The notes under the pieces are model-generated. The model worked only from the letters and a program-made list of their open reading frames with translations. It ran no database searches and was not told where the DNA came from. Shown here in pieces: positions 26,951 through 36,063 of a DNA stretch of 47,169 nucleotides. The stretch lies in assembly GCA_008363215.1 (NCBI GenBank), contig RHKP01000027.1, positions 1-47,169 on the forward strand, written 5' to 3'. Every line of letters starts with the position of its first letter. Within the stretch, counting starts at the first letter, position 1. This DNA is from Cyanobacteria bacterium CYA. GTDB lineage: Bacteria; Planctomycetota; Phycisphaerae; Phycisphaerales; UBA1924. The translations under genes were made by a program, and so were the position numbers.

Positions 26951-27538
26951 TACGCTGGCGCCGGCGAGGCCGCGTCCTGCTTCGCCCGACGGGGCAAGAG
27001 TTGCCGCAGCCGCAGTTCGGCATCCACCACGACCGCATCGCCGACGTCGACCGCCGCATCCGTGCCCGGCGAATCGAGTTGCGCAAACTCGAAGGGGAGT
27101 GAGCCGCGCTGGTGGACACGCGTTCGGGCGAAGTCGGCGACCAGCCTCCGCCGAGCCTTCAGACGCCGCTCGGGCCGGTCGGGATCGCGCGACGGGCCGT
27201 CGTCACCTTCCCGAGGCAGCCGCGTGACACACGCAGGCACGCCCTGCTCGTCGCGGCGATCCGCTTGCACGGGGCCTGGGGCGCTGCATCATGCTCAGTT
27301 ACCCGACGCTCAAGTCACACTGGCTGAAGAACTCGGTTCCGGAGGTGTTGCGTCCAGCCTTTGCTCCCTTCGCTTGCGAGGCCCGCGAACTGTTCGTGAC
27401 CTGTCGGGCCGGAACCCGGGCCGCTACAGTTTGAGAGTCACCGGAGCGACGCGAGGGGCAGCCTTTGTCGCGGCCGGGCCTGACTGTTTGACGGGGGCCT
27501 CGATACTCAGCCCGGTCTCGCCGAGCAGGAGTTGACCC
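26951..27538. other. 588-base gap with a possible gene remnant
   Basis: No complete gene is supported. From about 26970 to 27103 on the plus strand a frame reads like the end of a protein (HHDRIADVDRRIRARRIEL then KLEGE and stop) but has no start before the pdhA stop region. It may be a decayed 3' end. The rest (27104-27538) shows no coding pattern or clear hairpin. Confidence 0.35.
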
Positions 27539-29005
27539 ATGCTCCAACTGGTGTGCACACTGGCCGTCTGCGCCGCGTCGCTTCTGACCGAACCGACCAG
27601 TCGCCCCGACCCGCTCCGCACGCAGACGGTCATTGATGCCAATCTCCAGCACGCGTGGCACGCATGGACCACTTCTGCCGGGCTTGAGTCGTGGCTGGCC
27701 GGCTCGGCCGAAGTCGAACTACGTCCCGGCGGGCGCTACGCCACCAACGCCGACGGCAGGGTCGGCCAGCCCGGCACCATCGAACTGAAGATTCTCGCAT
27801 TCGACCCGCCCTACATGCTCGCCTACACCACCACCGTGCCGCCCGACGAGTTTCCAACCGTCGCCGCGGCCGCAGACACCTGGGCCGTCGTCACCTTCCG
27901 ACGCCTCGACGACACGCACACGCTGGTGCTGCACTCGGCCTTGGGTTGGGGGGAAGGCGAAGAGTGGAAGCGCGCCCGCGAGTTTCTGGCCCATGCCAAC
28001 CGTCGCGTGCTTGATATGCTCCGCCGACACTTTCAGTCGCAGAGCGGCGAACTTGAACCAAAGGTCGAACGGGTCGGATCGTTCTCGCGAACGTTCGAGA
28101 CCCCCGCCCCTCCCGAAGTCGTGTGGGAGGCTTTGACGACCCCCCGGGGGCTTGCTTCATGGCTGGGCGACGAGCCGGCGGTCGAACTGGCATTCAACGG
28201 GACGATCACCCATCCGAGCAGGCCCGGGTCCGAGCCGATCGTCGAACGCATCCTCGCGTTTGATCCGGATCGGATGCTGGCCACCCGGCTCGACCTGCCG
28301 CCCGCACTTGAACCCAATCTGGGCCTGGTCGAGCAGACGTGGACGGTCACGCGGCTCGAACCGCTCGAAGCCGGCGGCACTCGCGTCACCCGCACCATGC
28401 TGGGCTGGGAGTCCGGGCGTGAGTGGGACGCCGCCGCACGGTTTTTCGAGACGCAGACCACTCAGCAGATGAAGGCGCTCTCCAGGATGCTGGGGGGCGA
28501 CGCCGAGGTGCGCGAAGGGGAGCCCGGGCTGTTCCGGCCTGATGCCAAAGCGCAAGCAGGTCAACTTGTGCTCGATCGGCTGGGCGTGCTGGTCGGCGAG
28601 TGGACCTCGAAGGTCACGCCTCCCACGGGCGGCCCGATAGAGGTTCGGGCCCGGTTCCTTCGAGGCCCCGACGGGCGCTCGATCGTCAGCAGTTCCGACT
28701 TCGTGCTGCCCACCGGACCCGCACCCCACACCGCGGCCCTGACCTGGCTCGAACCGGGAACCAACGAAGTTCGCTTCGTCTCCCTCGATCAGGCGTCGCA
28801 GGTCGCCCGAGGCTCGGTTTCCCTGCAAGGCGACACCCTGGTCTGGGACTGGCGCGTCAGCAATGAGAGCGGCGAGCAACGGCTCGACGTCCGCATCACG
28901 CTCATCGACGACAACCGTTACCGAATGGTCGTCCGCGAGCCCGACGCCAGGCACCCGCTTGTGGACGCCGAGTTCGTGCGCGACTCTGATTCCACCGGCG
29001 ATTGA
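27539..29005 (+). CDS. Exported protein with two SRPBCC (AHSA1-like) domains
   Basis: A 488-residue protein. A short N-terminal hydrophobic segment (MLQLVCTLAVCAASLL) is probably a signal peptide. Two AHSA1/START-like domains follow: about 30-160 (DANLQHAWHAWTTSAGLESWL) and 185-320 (ETPAPPEVVWEALTTPRGLASWL). Both have the helix that follows the first strand and a conserved RMLA/YMLAYT strand before the hydrophobic cavity. From about 345 onward it resembles a DUF1579-type lipocalin-like domain (LGVLVGEWTSKV). SRPBCC folds bind hydrophobic ligands; the ligand here is unknown. A good GAGCAGGAG site lies upstream. It precedes aspS by 50 bases. Confidence 0.75.
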   Translation: MLQLVCTLAVCAASLLTEPTSRPDPLRTQTVIDANLQHAWHAWTTSAGLESWLAGSAEVELRPGGRYATNADGRVGQPGTIELKILAFDPPYMLAYTTTVPPDEFPTVAAAADTWAVVTFRRLDDTHTLVLHSALGWGEGEEWKRAREFLAHANRRVLDMLRRHFQSQSGELEPKVERVGSFSRTFETPAPPEVVWEALTTPRGLASWLGDEPAVELAFNGTITHPSRPGSEPIVERILAFDPDRMLATRLDLPPALEPNLGLVEQTWTVTRLEPLEAGGTRVTRTMLGWESGREWDAAARFFETQTTQQMKALSRMLGGDAEVREGEPGLFRPDAKAQAGQLVLDRLGVLVGEWTSKVTPPTGGPIEVRARFLRGPDGRSIVSSSDFVLPTGPAPHTAALTWLEPGTNEVRFVSLDQASQVARGSVSLQGDTLVWDWRVSNESGEQRLDVRITLIDDNRYRMVVREPDARHPLVDAEFVRDSDSTGD

Positions 29006-29055
29006 CGGTTGCTCGCTATACTCTCCGGCCCCGAAAAGGGCTTGCGAGAGGAACC

Positions 29056-30876
29056 ATGCTCAAGAGGACGCACAACTGTGGTGAGTTGCGTGAGCAACAC
29101 GTCGGCCAGATCGTCACGCTCAACGGGTGGGTCAACGCCTACCGCGATCACGGCGAAGGACTCATCTTCGTCGACCTGCGCGATCGCTACGGGCTGACGC
29201 AGTTGGTTTTCGACACCGAGGATGCGTCCAAATCGCTGCTCGAACTGGCCGACAAGATCCGCAACGAGGACGTCGTGGCCGCCCGCGGCGTGGTGCGCAT
29301 CCGCGACGGCGCACCCAATCCGAAACTGGGGACGGGCAAGATCGAAATCGTGGTCACCGAGTGCGAGATTCTCTCCAAGACCGCCAAGCCCCCGTTCCAG
29401 CCCTGGGACGACAAGGGGCAACTGCCCGGCGAGGAAATCCGCCTGCGGCACCGCTACATGGACTTGCGTCGTCCGCGCATGCAGGAGATCCTCGCCAAGC
29501 GGCACCGGATCGCCAAGGTGACGCGCGACTACTTCGACGAGATGGGCTTCCTGGAAGTTGAGACGCCCATGCTGTGCCGCTCGACGCCGGAGGGCGCTCG
29601 CGACTTCCTGGTTCCCAGCCGCCTCCAGCCGGGCATGTGGTACGCGCTGCCGCAGAGCCCGCAGTTGTTCAAGCAGATTCTGATGGTCTCAGGATGCGAC
29701 CGCTATCTGCAGATCGTCCGCTGCTTCCGCGACGAAGACCCGCGGGCCGACCGGCAGGCTGAGTTCACGCAGATCGACCTGGAGATGTCGTTTGTCGATC
29801 GCGACGTGGTGCTTGACACGATGGAGGGCTTTGCGCGTCGGCTGTGGAAGGAAGTCGAGGGAGTTGAACTTCCCCCGTTCCCGCGCATGACCTATCGCCA
29901 GGCCATGGAGCGCTACGGCATCGATCGCCCCGACACACGCTACGGGCTGGAGATCATCGATGTGTCCGACATTGCGCGCAGGAGCGACTTCAAGGTGTTC
30001 GCCGAGGCGCTCGAAAAGCCCCGCGGCGTGGTCAAGTGCATTCGCGTGCCCGGCGGGGCCGACAAGTTGTCGCGCAAGATGACCGACGGGTATTCCGAAT
30101 GGGTCCGCCAGTACGGCGCCGGCGGCATCGCCGTCACCAAGGTCTCCGCCACGGGCGGACTTGAGTCGGGCATCGCCAAGTTTGTAGAGCCGATCGCCGG
30201 CGAACTGGTTACACGCATGGAAGCCGGGCCCGGCGACACGCTGCTTTTCGCGGCCGACCCGTATACCCCGTGCACCAAAGCCATGGGTGAACTGCGTCAG
30301 AAGATCGCGCGTGACCTGAACATGATCCCCGAGGGCAAGTGGAACTTCCTCTGGGTGGTCGACTTCCCGATGTTCGAGTTCGACGCCGCGGCCGACCGTT
30401 TCTTCGCGCTGCACCACCCCTTCACTGCGCCCACGCCCGAGTACGTCGAGCAACTCATGGCTCTCGACCCGAAGGACCACTCGCCGGCGAACGTCGACCG
30501 CATCGAGTCGCTGCTCTCGGCCGGGTACGACATGGTCTGCAACGGTTCGGAGATCGGCGGCGGGTCGATCCGTATCCACCGTCAGGACGTGCAGAGCCAG
30601 GTGTTCAGCCTGCTGGGGCTTTCGCCTGAGCAGGCCAGGCAGAAGTTCAGTTTCCTGCTCGAAGCGCTCTCCTTCGGCGCTCCGCCGCACGGCGGCATCG
30701 CGTTTGGACTCGACCGGCTGGTGATGCACCTGTGCCGCACCGACAACATCCGCGATGTGATCGCGTTCCCCAAGACCCAGACCGGAGCCGACCTCATGTC
30801 GCAGGCCCCAAACCTCGTCGACGAGGACCAGTTGAAGGAACTCCACGTCGCCAGCACCTGGACCGAGGGTCACTGA
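29056..30876 (+). CDS. aspS: Aspartyl-tRNA synthetase
   Basis: A 606-residue class II synthetase that charges tRNA-Asp (or also tRNA-Asn, which cannot be told by eye). The N-terminal OB fold begins VGQIVTLNGWVNAYRDHG. Class II motif 1 includes YFDEMGFLEVETPML, motif 2 FRDEDPRADRQAEFTQ, and motif 3 GIAFGLDRLVM. The bacterial insertion (GAD) domain is present at about 300-410. Length is normal. The ATG follows GAGAGGAA. A TATACT box at 29017-29022, 33 bases upstream, is a possible -10 but has no good -35. Confidence 0.95.
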   Translation: MLKRTHNCGELREQHVGQIVTLNGWVNAYRDHGEGLIFVDLRDRYGLTQLVFDTEDASKSLLELADKIRNEDVVAARGVVRIRDGAPNPKLGTGKIEIVVTECEILSKTAKPPFQPWDDKGQLPGEEIRLRHRYMDLRRPRMQEILAKRHRIAKVTRDYFDEMGFLEVETPMLCRSTPEGARDFLVPSRLQPGMWYALPQSPQLFKQILMVSGCDRYLQIVRCFRDEDPRADRQAEFTQIDLEMSFVDRDVVLDTMEGFARRLWKEVEGVELPPFPRMTYRQAMERYGIDRPDTRYGLEIIDVSDIARRSDFKVFAEALEKPRGVVKCIRVPGGADKLSRKMTDGYSEWVRQYGAGGIAVTKVSATGGLESGIAKFVEPIAGELVTRMEAGPGDTLLFAADPYTPCTKAMGELRQKIARDLNMIPEGKWNFLWVVDFPMFEFDAAADRFFALHHPFTAPTPEYVEQLMALDPKDHSPANVDRIESLLSAGYDMVCNGSEIGGGSIRIHRQDVQSQVFSLLGLSPEQARQKFSFLLEALSFGAPPHGGIAFGLDRLVMHLCRTDNIRDVIAFPKTQTGADLMSQAPNLVDEDQLKELHVASTWTEGH

Positions 30877-30907
30877 TCGACTCGCCCCTTTCCGGTACAC
30901 TGACGCC

Positions 30908-31711
30908 ATGAAGACGCTCAAACTCTTTCACGTCGATGCGTTTACTTCCGCTCCGTTTCGCGGCAACCCGGCCGCCGTCATTCCGCTTGACGGTCCCTGG
31001 CTCGACGAGTCGCTGACGCAGTCCATCGCCGGCGAGAACAACGTCTCGGAGACCGCCTTCTTCCGCCCAGCCTCCAACGGCAGCGACTTCGAACTGCGCT
31101 GGTTCACTCCCACAGTTGAAGTGGATCTGTGCGGGCACGCCACCCTCTCGGCCGCCCACGTGTTGTGGAATCACCTGGGTTTCAAGGGTGACACGATCCG
31201 TTTCTCAACGCGGCGTCTGGGCGTCATCACCGTGACGCGCGATGCCGACCGCATCGCTCTCGACCTGCCCGCCTACGGGCGTGAGCCGGCCGACATCACC
31301 AACACGCTGATCCGCGGGCTGGGGCGCGAGCCGATCGAGGCCTATCGCTCCGGGCACAACCTGCTCTGCGTATTTGAGAGCAAGAAGAGCGTCCACGAGG
31401 TCGACCCCGACTTCGCCACGCTCCGCGCCGTCATTGACGGCGGCGTCATCGTCACCGCCCCGGGCGCCGGGCATGATTACGTCGTCCGCTTCTTTGCGCC
31501 AAACCTCGGCGTCGATGAGGACCCGGTCACCGGTTCGGCCCAGTGCTCGCTCGTGCCTTACTGGGCCGAGAAGTTCGGACGCAAGGAACTCACCGCCCAC
31601 CAGGTCTCCCGCCGCGGCGGACGCCTGTGGTGCAAACTCGAAGGCGACCGCGTCCGCGTCAGCGGGCACGCAGTGACCTATCTCGAAGGTGCGATCCGCC
31701 TGCCGGAGTAG
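30908..31711 (+). CDS. PhzF family protein
   Basis: A 267-residue cytoplasmic enzyme of the PhzF/diaminopimelate-epimerase-like fold, built of two similar halves. FHVDAFTSAPFRGNPAAVI opens the fold. Glu48 in NNVSETAFF is the acid/base residue of the family, DLCGHATL lies at about 77-84, and DEDPVTGSAQC is in the second half. Members are isomerases; PhzF itself acts in phenazine synthesis, but no other phenazine gene is here, so the substrate is unknown. TACACT six bases before the ATG may be a -10 box, which would give a leaderless or very short-leader transcript. Confidence 0.88.
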   Translation: MKTLKLFHVDAFTSAPFRGNPAAVIPLDGPWLDESLTQSIAGENNVSETAFFRPASNGSDFELRWFTPTVEVDLCGHATLSAAHVLWNHLGFKGDTIRFSTRRLGVITVTRDADRIALDLPAYGREPADITNTLIRGLGREPIEAYRSGHNLLCVFESKKSVHEVDPDFATLRAVIDGGVIVTAPGAGHDYVVRFFAPNLGVDEDPVTGSAQCSLVPYWAEKFGRKELTAHQVSRRGGRLWCKLEGDRVRVSGHAVTYLEGAIRLPE

Positions 31712-31719
31712 ATCATTGG

Positions 31720-31791
31720 TGGCCCGGGCGGGACGCCCGGGTAGCCTGCGCCGATCAGAAGGCAGCACGGGTAGGACGCCCGTGCCACCAG
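31720..31791. repeat. Pair of REP-like hairpins
   Basis: Two GC-rich stems face each other. CCCGGGCG/CGCCCGGG is at 31725-31743 (loop of three). CACGGG/CCCGTG is at 31768-31786. The whole unit is also framed by GGTGGC and GCCACC. The motif resembles the hairpin at 14661-14679. It may protect the 3' end of the phzF transcript or be a mobile REP-type element. Confidence 0.55.
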
Positions 31792-32041
31792 GATCCACGC
31801 GGCGCGTCGGCGGGGCGTTCTGCCACCCCGCGTCGCGCCGCCGCCTTGTGTACGTTGGGCCGCTCGCGCCGGCCCCAGCACCGGATGATCGGCGTCACGC
31901 CGCGCGTTTTTTTGATGTGCGGCCAGACCTTCTTGCGCCACTGCATCGACGGCTGATTCTCTGACCGGCCGCCGATCGCTACGGAAGTAGTTTCCACGAA
32001 AGAGGTCCGGATCATGGCCGCCTCACCGGGAACAACACCTT
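31792..32041. other. Gap after the REP pair
   Basis: No gene is well supported. On the minus strand an ATG near 32014 after GGTGAGG opens a frame with MIRTSFVETT and MQWRKKVWPH that runs on through the REP pair. It could be a small basic protein or a remnant, but it has no recognisable family. Confidence 0.25.
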
Positions 32042-32539
32042 TCAAGTTCCGGCCGGTCCCCCACCGCCAGGCGTGCCAGCGCCGGTGCTTCCCCCCCGCA
32101 CAACCAACACTGAGCACGGGGCACTGAGCACCACGGCCAAAGACACAGACCCGAGGAACAGGCTCTTGATCACCCCTCGGCCGTGCGAGCCCACGACAAT
32201 CAGGTCGGCCTCCCAGCATCGGGCTTCGTTCACGATCTCCTCTTTCGGTGAGCCCTCAAGGAGCGCCGTGGAAACTGCCAGTTGCGGAGCAATCTGGCGC
32301 AGCGATGCCGCGGCCTTGTCCAGATTGTCGTTGGCCTCTGCTCGCTGGCATCGCACCAACTCGTCATAGGCTGAACTGCCGAGGCCTCCTCGCCGACCCA
32401 TCGCCAGGGTCGACTCGTCCAGCCGCGCGTCCACAGTGACGACGCGGGCCTCCGTGGCGGGCGGCCAGGGCCGCAGGCCGACCTCGCGGATCGCCGCGTG
32501 GCTGAACGTGGAACCGTCGATAGCCAGGAGGATCTTCAT
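32042..32539 (-). CDS. Universal stress protein (UspA family)
   Basis: A 165-residue protein with one UspA domain. It begins MKILLAIDGSTFSHAAI and ends with the nucleotide-binding pattern GSHGRGVIKSLFLGSVS, the G-2x-G-9x-G(S/T) signature of ATP-binding members. A glycine-rich tail of about 15 residues follows. It starts 36 bases after the KefB-type antiporter gene on the same strand. This pairing suggests that Usp responds to or tunes ion homeostasis under stress. Confidence 0.9.
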   Translation of the reverse strand: MKILLAIDGSTFSHAAIREVGLRPWPPATEARVVTVDARLDESTLAMGRRGGLGSSAYDELVRCQRAEANDNLDKAAASLRQIAPQLAVSTALLEGSPKEEIVNEARCWEADLIVVGSHGRGVIKSLFLGSVSLAVVLSAPCSVLVVRGGSTGAGTPGGGGPAGT

Positions 32540-32575
32540 TGTGTGCCTCGATTCTGCCGCCGCTCGGCACTGGGA

Positions 32576-34450
32576 CTACTGCTTCATCTTCCAGATGCTC
32601 CGAATCGCATCCAGCATCTTGTCGATCGTCGCTTCGTTCATGCCGCGGAGTTCCATGACCTGACGTGCCATGCCGATGCCCGTCTCGCCCTCCTCGAAAA
32701 CGGTCCGCGTGCTCCCGGCGGCGCGGAGCGCATCGCCCTCGGCGAGGTAGCGGGCGCGCATGATGATCTTCACGCCGGGATTCAGTTCGCGGGCCGCGTG
32801 GACCAGGTCGGCACGGCTGGCCGAGTGCGGGAGGGTCACGACCAGGTACGCGGCACGGCGGAGTCCGGCCTGATCGAGGATCTCGGGGCGCGTCGCGTCG
32901 CCGAAGATCACCGAACGACCGGTCCTGGAGAGGGACTCCACGGATTTCATGTTCATCTCGACAATGACGGTGTGCAGCCCGGCATCGCGCAGGAGCGCAT
33001 CCACGACACGCCCGACCGGCCCATACCCGACGATGATCGCCAGCGGCTTGACCGTGGATGCGATGTCGGCCTGGCACTGGGCGTTGATCGCGCGTTGCCG
33101 GCGGTCCGAGCGGGCGTTGAGGAGTTTCCAGAGCACCGGCCGACGGCTCAGCCACGACTCGATTCGGTCGAGCGAGCCGAAGAGCAGCGGATTGAGCGTG
33201 ATCGAGATCATCGCCGCGCCGACGAGGATCTGCCGGCCCTCGTCCGGGATCAGGTGGTGCTCGTAGGCGACCTGCCCGAGGATGAAGGAGAACTCGCCGA
33301 TCTGCGCCAGTCCGATCGCGACGGTCAGGGCCGATCGCGCCGGGTACCCCAGGACCGCAACGATGACCAGCGCCGCCAGCGGCTTGGCCAGGAGCACGAT
33401 TGCCAGGGCGCACGCGATCATCGCGGGCTGCTCCACCAGGAACCGCGGGTCGAAGAGCATCCCGACGGCGACGAAGAACAGCACCGAGAAGGCGTCCCGC
33501 ATGGGCAGGGCGTCGGCAGCCGCCTGGTGGCTCGTCGGCGACTGGGCGACCACCATCCCCGCAAGGAACGCGCCCAGCGCCACGGATGCCCCGAAGATCG
33601 TCGCCGACCCGACCGCGATGGCGATCGAGAGCACGAGCACCGTCAGCGTGAACAACTCTCGTGAACGAAGTTTGGCCACCTGGGCCAGGATCCACGGCAC
33701 GATCCTGGAACCCGCGAAGAGGACGATCAGCACCAGCGCCACCAACTTGGCGACCGCCCAACCGATGGTCGCCCATCCGTTCCCAGCCGTGCCTGGCCCA
33801 CCCTCAACAACCGGCGCCGCGTGGCTCCCCACCCCGCCTGCCATCGCATTGACCGCTGCGCCACCCGCGGCGACAGCATCCGGGACCGCCGCATCCACCG
33901 CCAGCATCGGCACGAACACCAGCGCCAGCACCGTGAAAATGTCCTCCACGATCAGCCACCCCACGGCCACATGCCCGTGCGAGGTGTTCAGCATGTCCTT
34001 GTCCATCAGCACCCGCAGCAGCACCACCGTGCTGGCCACGGCCATCGCCATCCCGATCACGGCCCCGGACTTCCACGACCAGCCGAAGAAGTGGAACGCC
34101 ACCATCGCCAGCACCGTCGCGGCCAGGCTCTGCCCGATCGCCCCCGGCACTGCCACCCCCTTGACCGCGATCAGATCCTTGAGGTGGAAGTGCAGCCCCA
34201 CGCCGAACATCATCAGGATGACGCCCACCTCTGCGAGTTGCTGGGCCAGGCGCTCATCACCCACGAACCCGGGCGTGTACGGCCCGATCACCACGCCCGC
34301 CAGCAGGTAGCCGACGATCGGCGAGAGCCCGATGCGCTGCGTCATGAGCCCCAGCACCCACGCCGCCGCGAACCCGGCGGCGATGGTCGTGAGCAGAGGC
34401 AGGTTGTGCATCCCGGCGGCGAGTGTCAAGGAAGGACCGGCATCATTCAT
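32576..34450 (-). CDS. KefB-type monovalent cation/proton antiporter (CPA2) with RCK domain
   Basis: A 624-residue protein. Residues of about 15-415 form the Na+/H+-exchanger transmembrane region with about 12 helices. GLSPIVGYLLAGVVIGP starts the second helix and WLIVEDIFTVLALVF contains the conserved acidic ion site. A long alanine/glycine-rich loop lies at about 190-225. The C-terminus at about 445-560 is a TrkA-N (RCK) Rossmann domain with GYGPVGRVVDALLRDAG and GDATRPEIL, which binds NAD(H) and gates transport. The glutathione-gated KefB/KefC and YbaL types share this layout; K+ is the likely ion. Start is ATG 34450; ATG 34411 is also possible. Confidence 0.9.
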   Translation of the reverse strand: MNDAGPSLTLAAGMHNLPLLTTIAAGFAAAWVLGLMTQRIGLSPIVGYLLAGVVIGPYTPGFVGDERLAQQLAEVGVILMMFGVGLHFHLKDLIAVKGVAVPGAIGQSLAATVLAMVAFHFFGWSWKSGAVIGMAMAVASTVVLLRVLMDKDMLNTSHGHVAVGWLIVEDIFTVLALVFVPMLAVDAAVPDAVAAGGAAVNAMAGGVGSHAAPVVEGGPGTAGNGWATIGWAVAKLVALVLIVLFAGSRIVPWILAQVAKLRSRELFTLTVLVLSIAIAVGSATIFGASVALGAFLAGMVVAQSPTSHQAAADALPMRDAFSVLFFVAVGMLFDPRFLVEQPAMIACALAIVLLAKPLAALVIVAVLGYPARSALTVAIGLAQIGEFSFILGQVAYEHHLIPDEGRQILVGAAMISITLNPLLFGSLDRIESWLSRRPVLWKLLNARSDRRQRAINAQCQADIASTVKPLAIIVGYGPVGRVVDALLRDAGLHTVIVEMNMKSVESLSRTGRSVIFGDATRPEILDQAGLRRAAYLVVTLPHSASRADLVHAARELNPGVKIIMRARYLAEGDALRAAGSTRTVFEEGETGIGMARQVMELRGMNEATIDKMLDAIRSIWKMKQ

Positions 34451-34838
34451 TTCACACGGTAGGTCTCACGCATCCAGAGTGCTCGCCCGGAACCGAGTCG
34501 TCGGGCTTTGGCCCCCAATCACCCTGGCCACCGAACGACCTCAACCAGGCACGCGGCGCCCGGCGCGACGACGGGTGTCAGGCTGCCCAGAGGAAACCGC
34601 GCGATCACGCCGACTCCGGCCGCCCCGGCCACGATGCGGTCCGCTCCGCCCGTGTCCAAGGCTTCGGTCGCATCCAGCAGCGCGTACCCGGGGTCGGGCG
34701 GCTTGGCCAGCGTGGTCACTCAGACGCCCGGGCGTCATCTTTGCAGGAAGGCCGCGGCCCGGGCGACGTACCATGACGCGCGGCTCGCAGGGGTCACCGC
34801 GATTGGTGGGCGGCGTTGGTCCGCGTCGGAGGCTCAGC
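34451..34838. other. Gap between the antiporter and the sialidase
   Basis: A 388-base divergent intergenic region. On the minus strand 34719-34519 can be read as a 66-residue frame from a GTG (DPGYALLDATEALDTGG, TPVVAPGAACLVEVV). It looks like the C-terminal end of a larger enzyme, perhaps a remnant, but I cannot assign it. Promoters for both flanking genes should lie here; none is clear. Confidence 0.3.
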
Positions 34839-36038
34839 ATGGGATTCGCGGCACGTCACGGGACGCCAGGCTCGTTCTTCCGCATGCTGTTCCTTGGGGG
34901 GTGCGCGTTGTTCGCGGCGACGGCCGGCCATGCGGCGGATGACCATCTCAAGCAGCCCGAAGTCGTTCGGACGATTCTCCGGCGGCAGGGTGACGACACG
35001 GTCCACACCTATCGCATCCCCGGTCTGGCGACCACTCCTGCAGGCACGTTGATCGCCGTCTTTGACGTGCGCCACCAGAACTCCGGCGACCTGCCCGGCG
35101 ACATCGACGTCGGCATGATGCGCAGCACCGACGACGGCAACACATGGAGCCCGATGCAGATCATCCTGGACTTCGACAAGGAGGAGAAGGACACGCGCGG
35201 GAACGGCGTCGGCGATCCTGCCGTGCTGGTGGACCGCACAACCGGCCACATCCTGGTCGCGGCCCTGTGGTCCAGGGGGAACCGGGCCTGGAACGGCTCG
35301 GGGCCGGGACTCACCCCCGAAGAGACCGGCCAGTTCGTCCTCACCCGCAGCGCCGACGACGGCAAGACGTGGTCGAAGCCGATCAATATCACGCAGAAGA
35401 TCACGGGGCGCGATCCGAAGTGGCGGCTCTGCTTCAACGGGCCGGGGAGCGGGATTCAACTGCGCGACGGAACGCTCGTCTTCGCGGCCCAGTTTCGTGA
35501 TGCTGAAGGAACTCCCCACTCATGCTTCATCTTCAGCACGGATGGCGGCGACACGTGGACGATCTCGCCGCCTGCGATCCCGGCCAGGCCGCCGACGAGT
35601 GAATCGCAGATCGCCGAACTCGCGGACGGCTCGTTGCTGCTGAGCATGCGCGACGAGTCCCGCAGCGGCACACGCGCCTGGGCCAGGTTCACCTGGAAGG
35701 ACGACCTTGCCAAGGGGACGTGGGGCGAGCCGTGGTCCGCCGTGGCCGACCCGACCTGCATGGCCAGCCTCATCCGCCACCCGGACGGCCCGCTGCTCTT
35801 TTCGAACCCGAACTCTGCGAAAGAGCGCGTGGCCCTGACGATCCGCACGAGCATGGACGACGGCACAACCTGGTCGTCCGGCCGCGTGCTCGATCCGCGT
35901 CCGTGTGCCTATTCGTGCATGACGGTGCTCAGCGACGGCAGCATCGGCGTGCTGTACGAGTGCGGGGACACGAGCAACATCGAGACGCTCACGTTTGCGC
36001 GATTCCCGCTGGAATGGGTCAGGGCCACGGATCAATAA
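34839..36038 (+). CDS. Secreted sialidase (GH33-like)
   Basis: A 399-residue exported six-bladed propeller enzyme that should cleave terminal sialic acid from glycans. The signal peptide is residues 1-32 (FFRMLFLGGCALFAATAGHA). RIP with Arg59 in HTYRIPG is the first of the arginines that bind the carboxylate. Four Asp boxes (S-x-D-x-G-x-T-W) lie at 96-103, 171-178, 233-240 and 338-345. Tyr358 in CAYSCM is a candidate nucleophile. ATG 34839 has GGAGG seven bases upstream. No sialic-acid uptake or catabolism genes (nanA, nanT) are nearby, so the product may be used by transporters elsewhere. The tandem-repeat region begins shortly after it. Confidence 0.88.
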   Translation: MGFAARHGTPGSFFRMLFLGGCALFAATAGHAADDHLKQPEVVRTILRRQGDDTVHTYRIPGLATTPAGTLIAVFDVRHQNSGDLPGDIDVGMMRSTDDGNTWSPMQIILDFDKEEKDTRGNGVGDPAVLVDRTTGHILVAALWSRGNRAWNGSGPGLTPEETGQFVLTRSADDGKTWSKPINITQKITGRDPKWRLCFNGPGSGIQLRDGTLVFAAQFRDAEGTPHSCFIFSTDGGDTWTISPPAIPARPPTSESQIAELADGSLLLSMRDESRSGTRAWARFTWKDDLAKGTWGEPWSAVADPTCMASLIRHPDGPLLFSNPNSAKERVALTIRTSMDDGTTWSSGRVLDPRPCAYSCMTVLSDGSIGVLYECGDTSNIETLTFARFPLEWVRATDQ

Positions 36039-36063
36039 GTCCGGTGGCGAGGGCGAAGCGCGA

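Noticed and set aside
29689..30921. Minus-strand frame opposite aspS
   Set aside because: All class II synthetase motifs are on the plus strand; the reverse has none.
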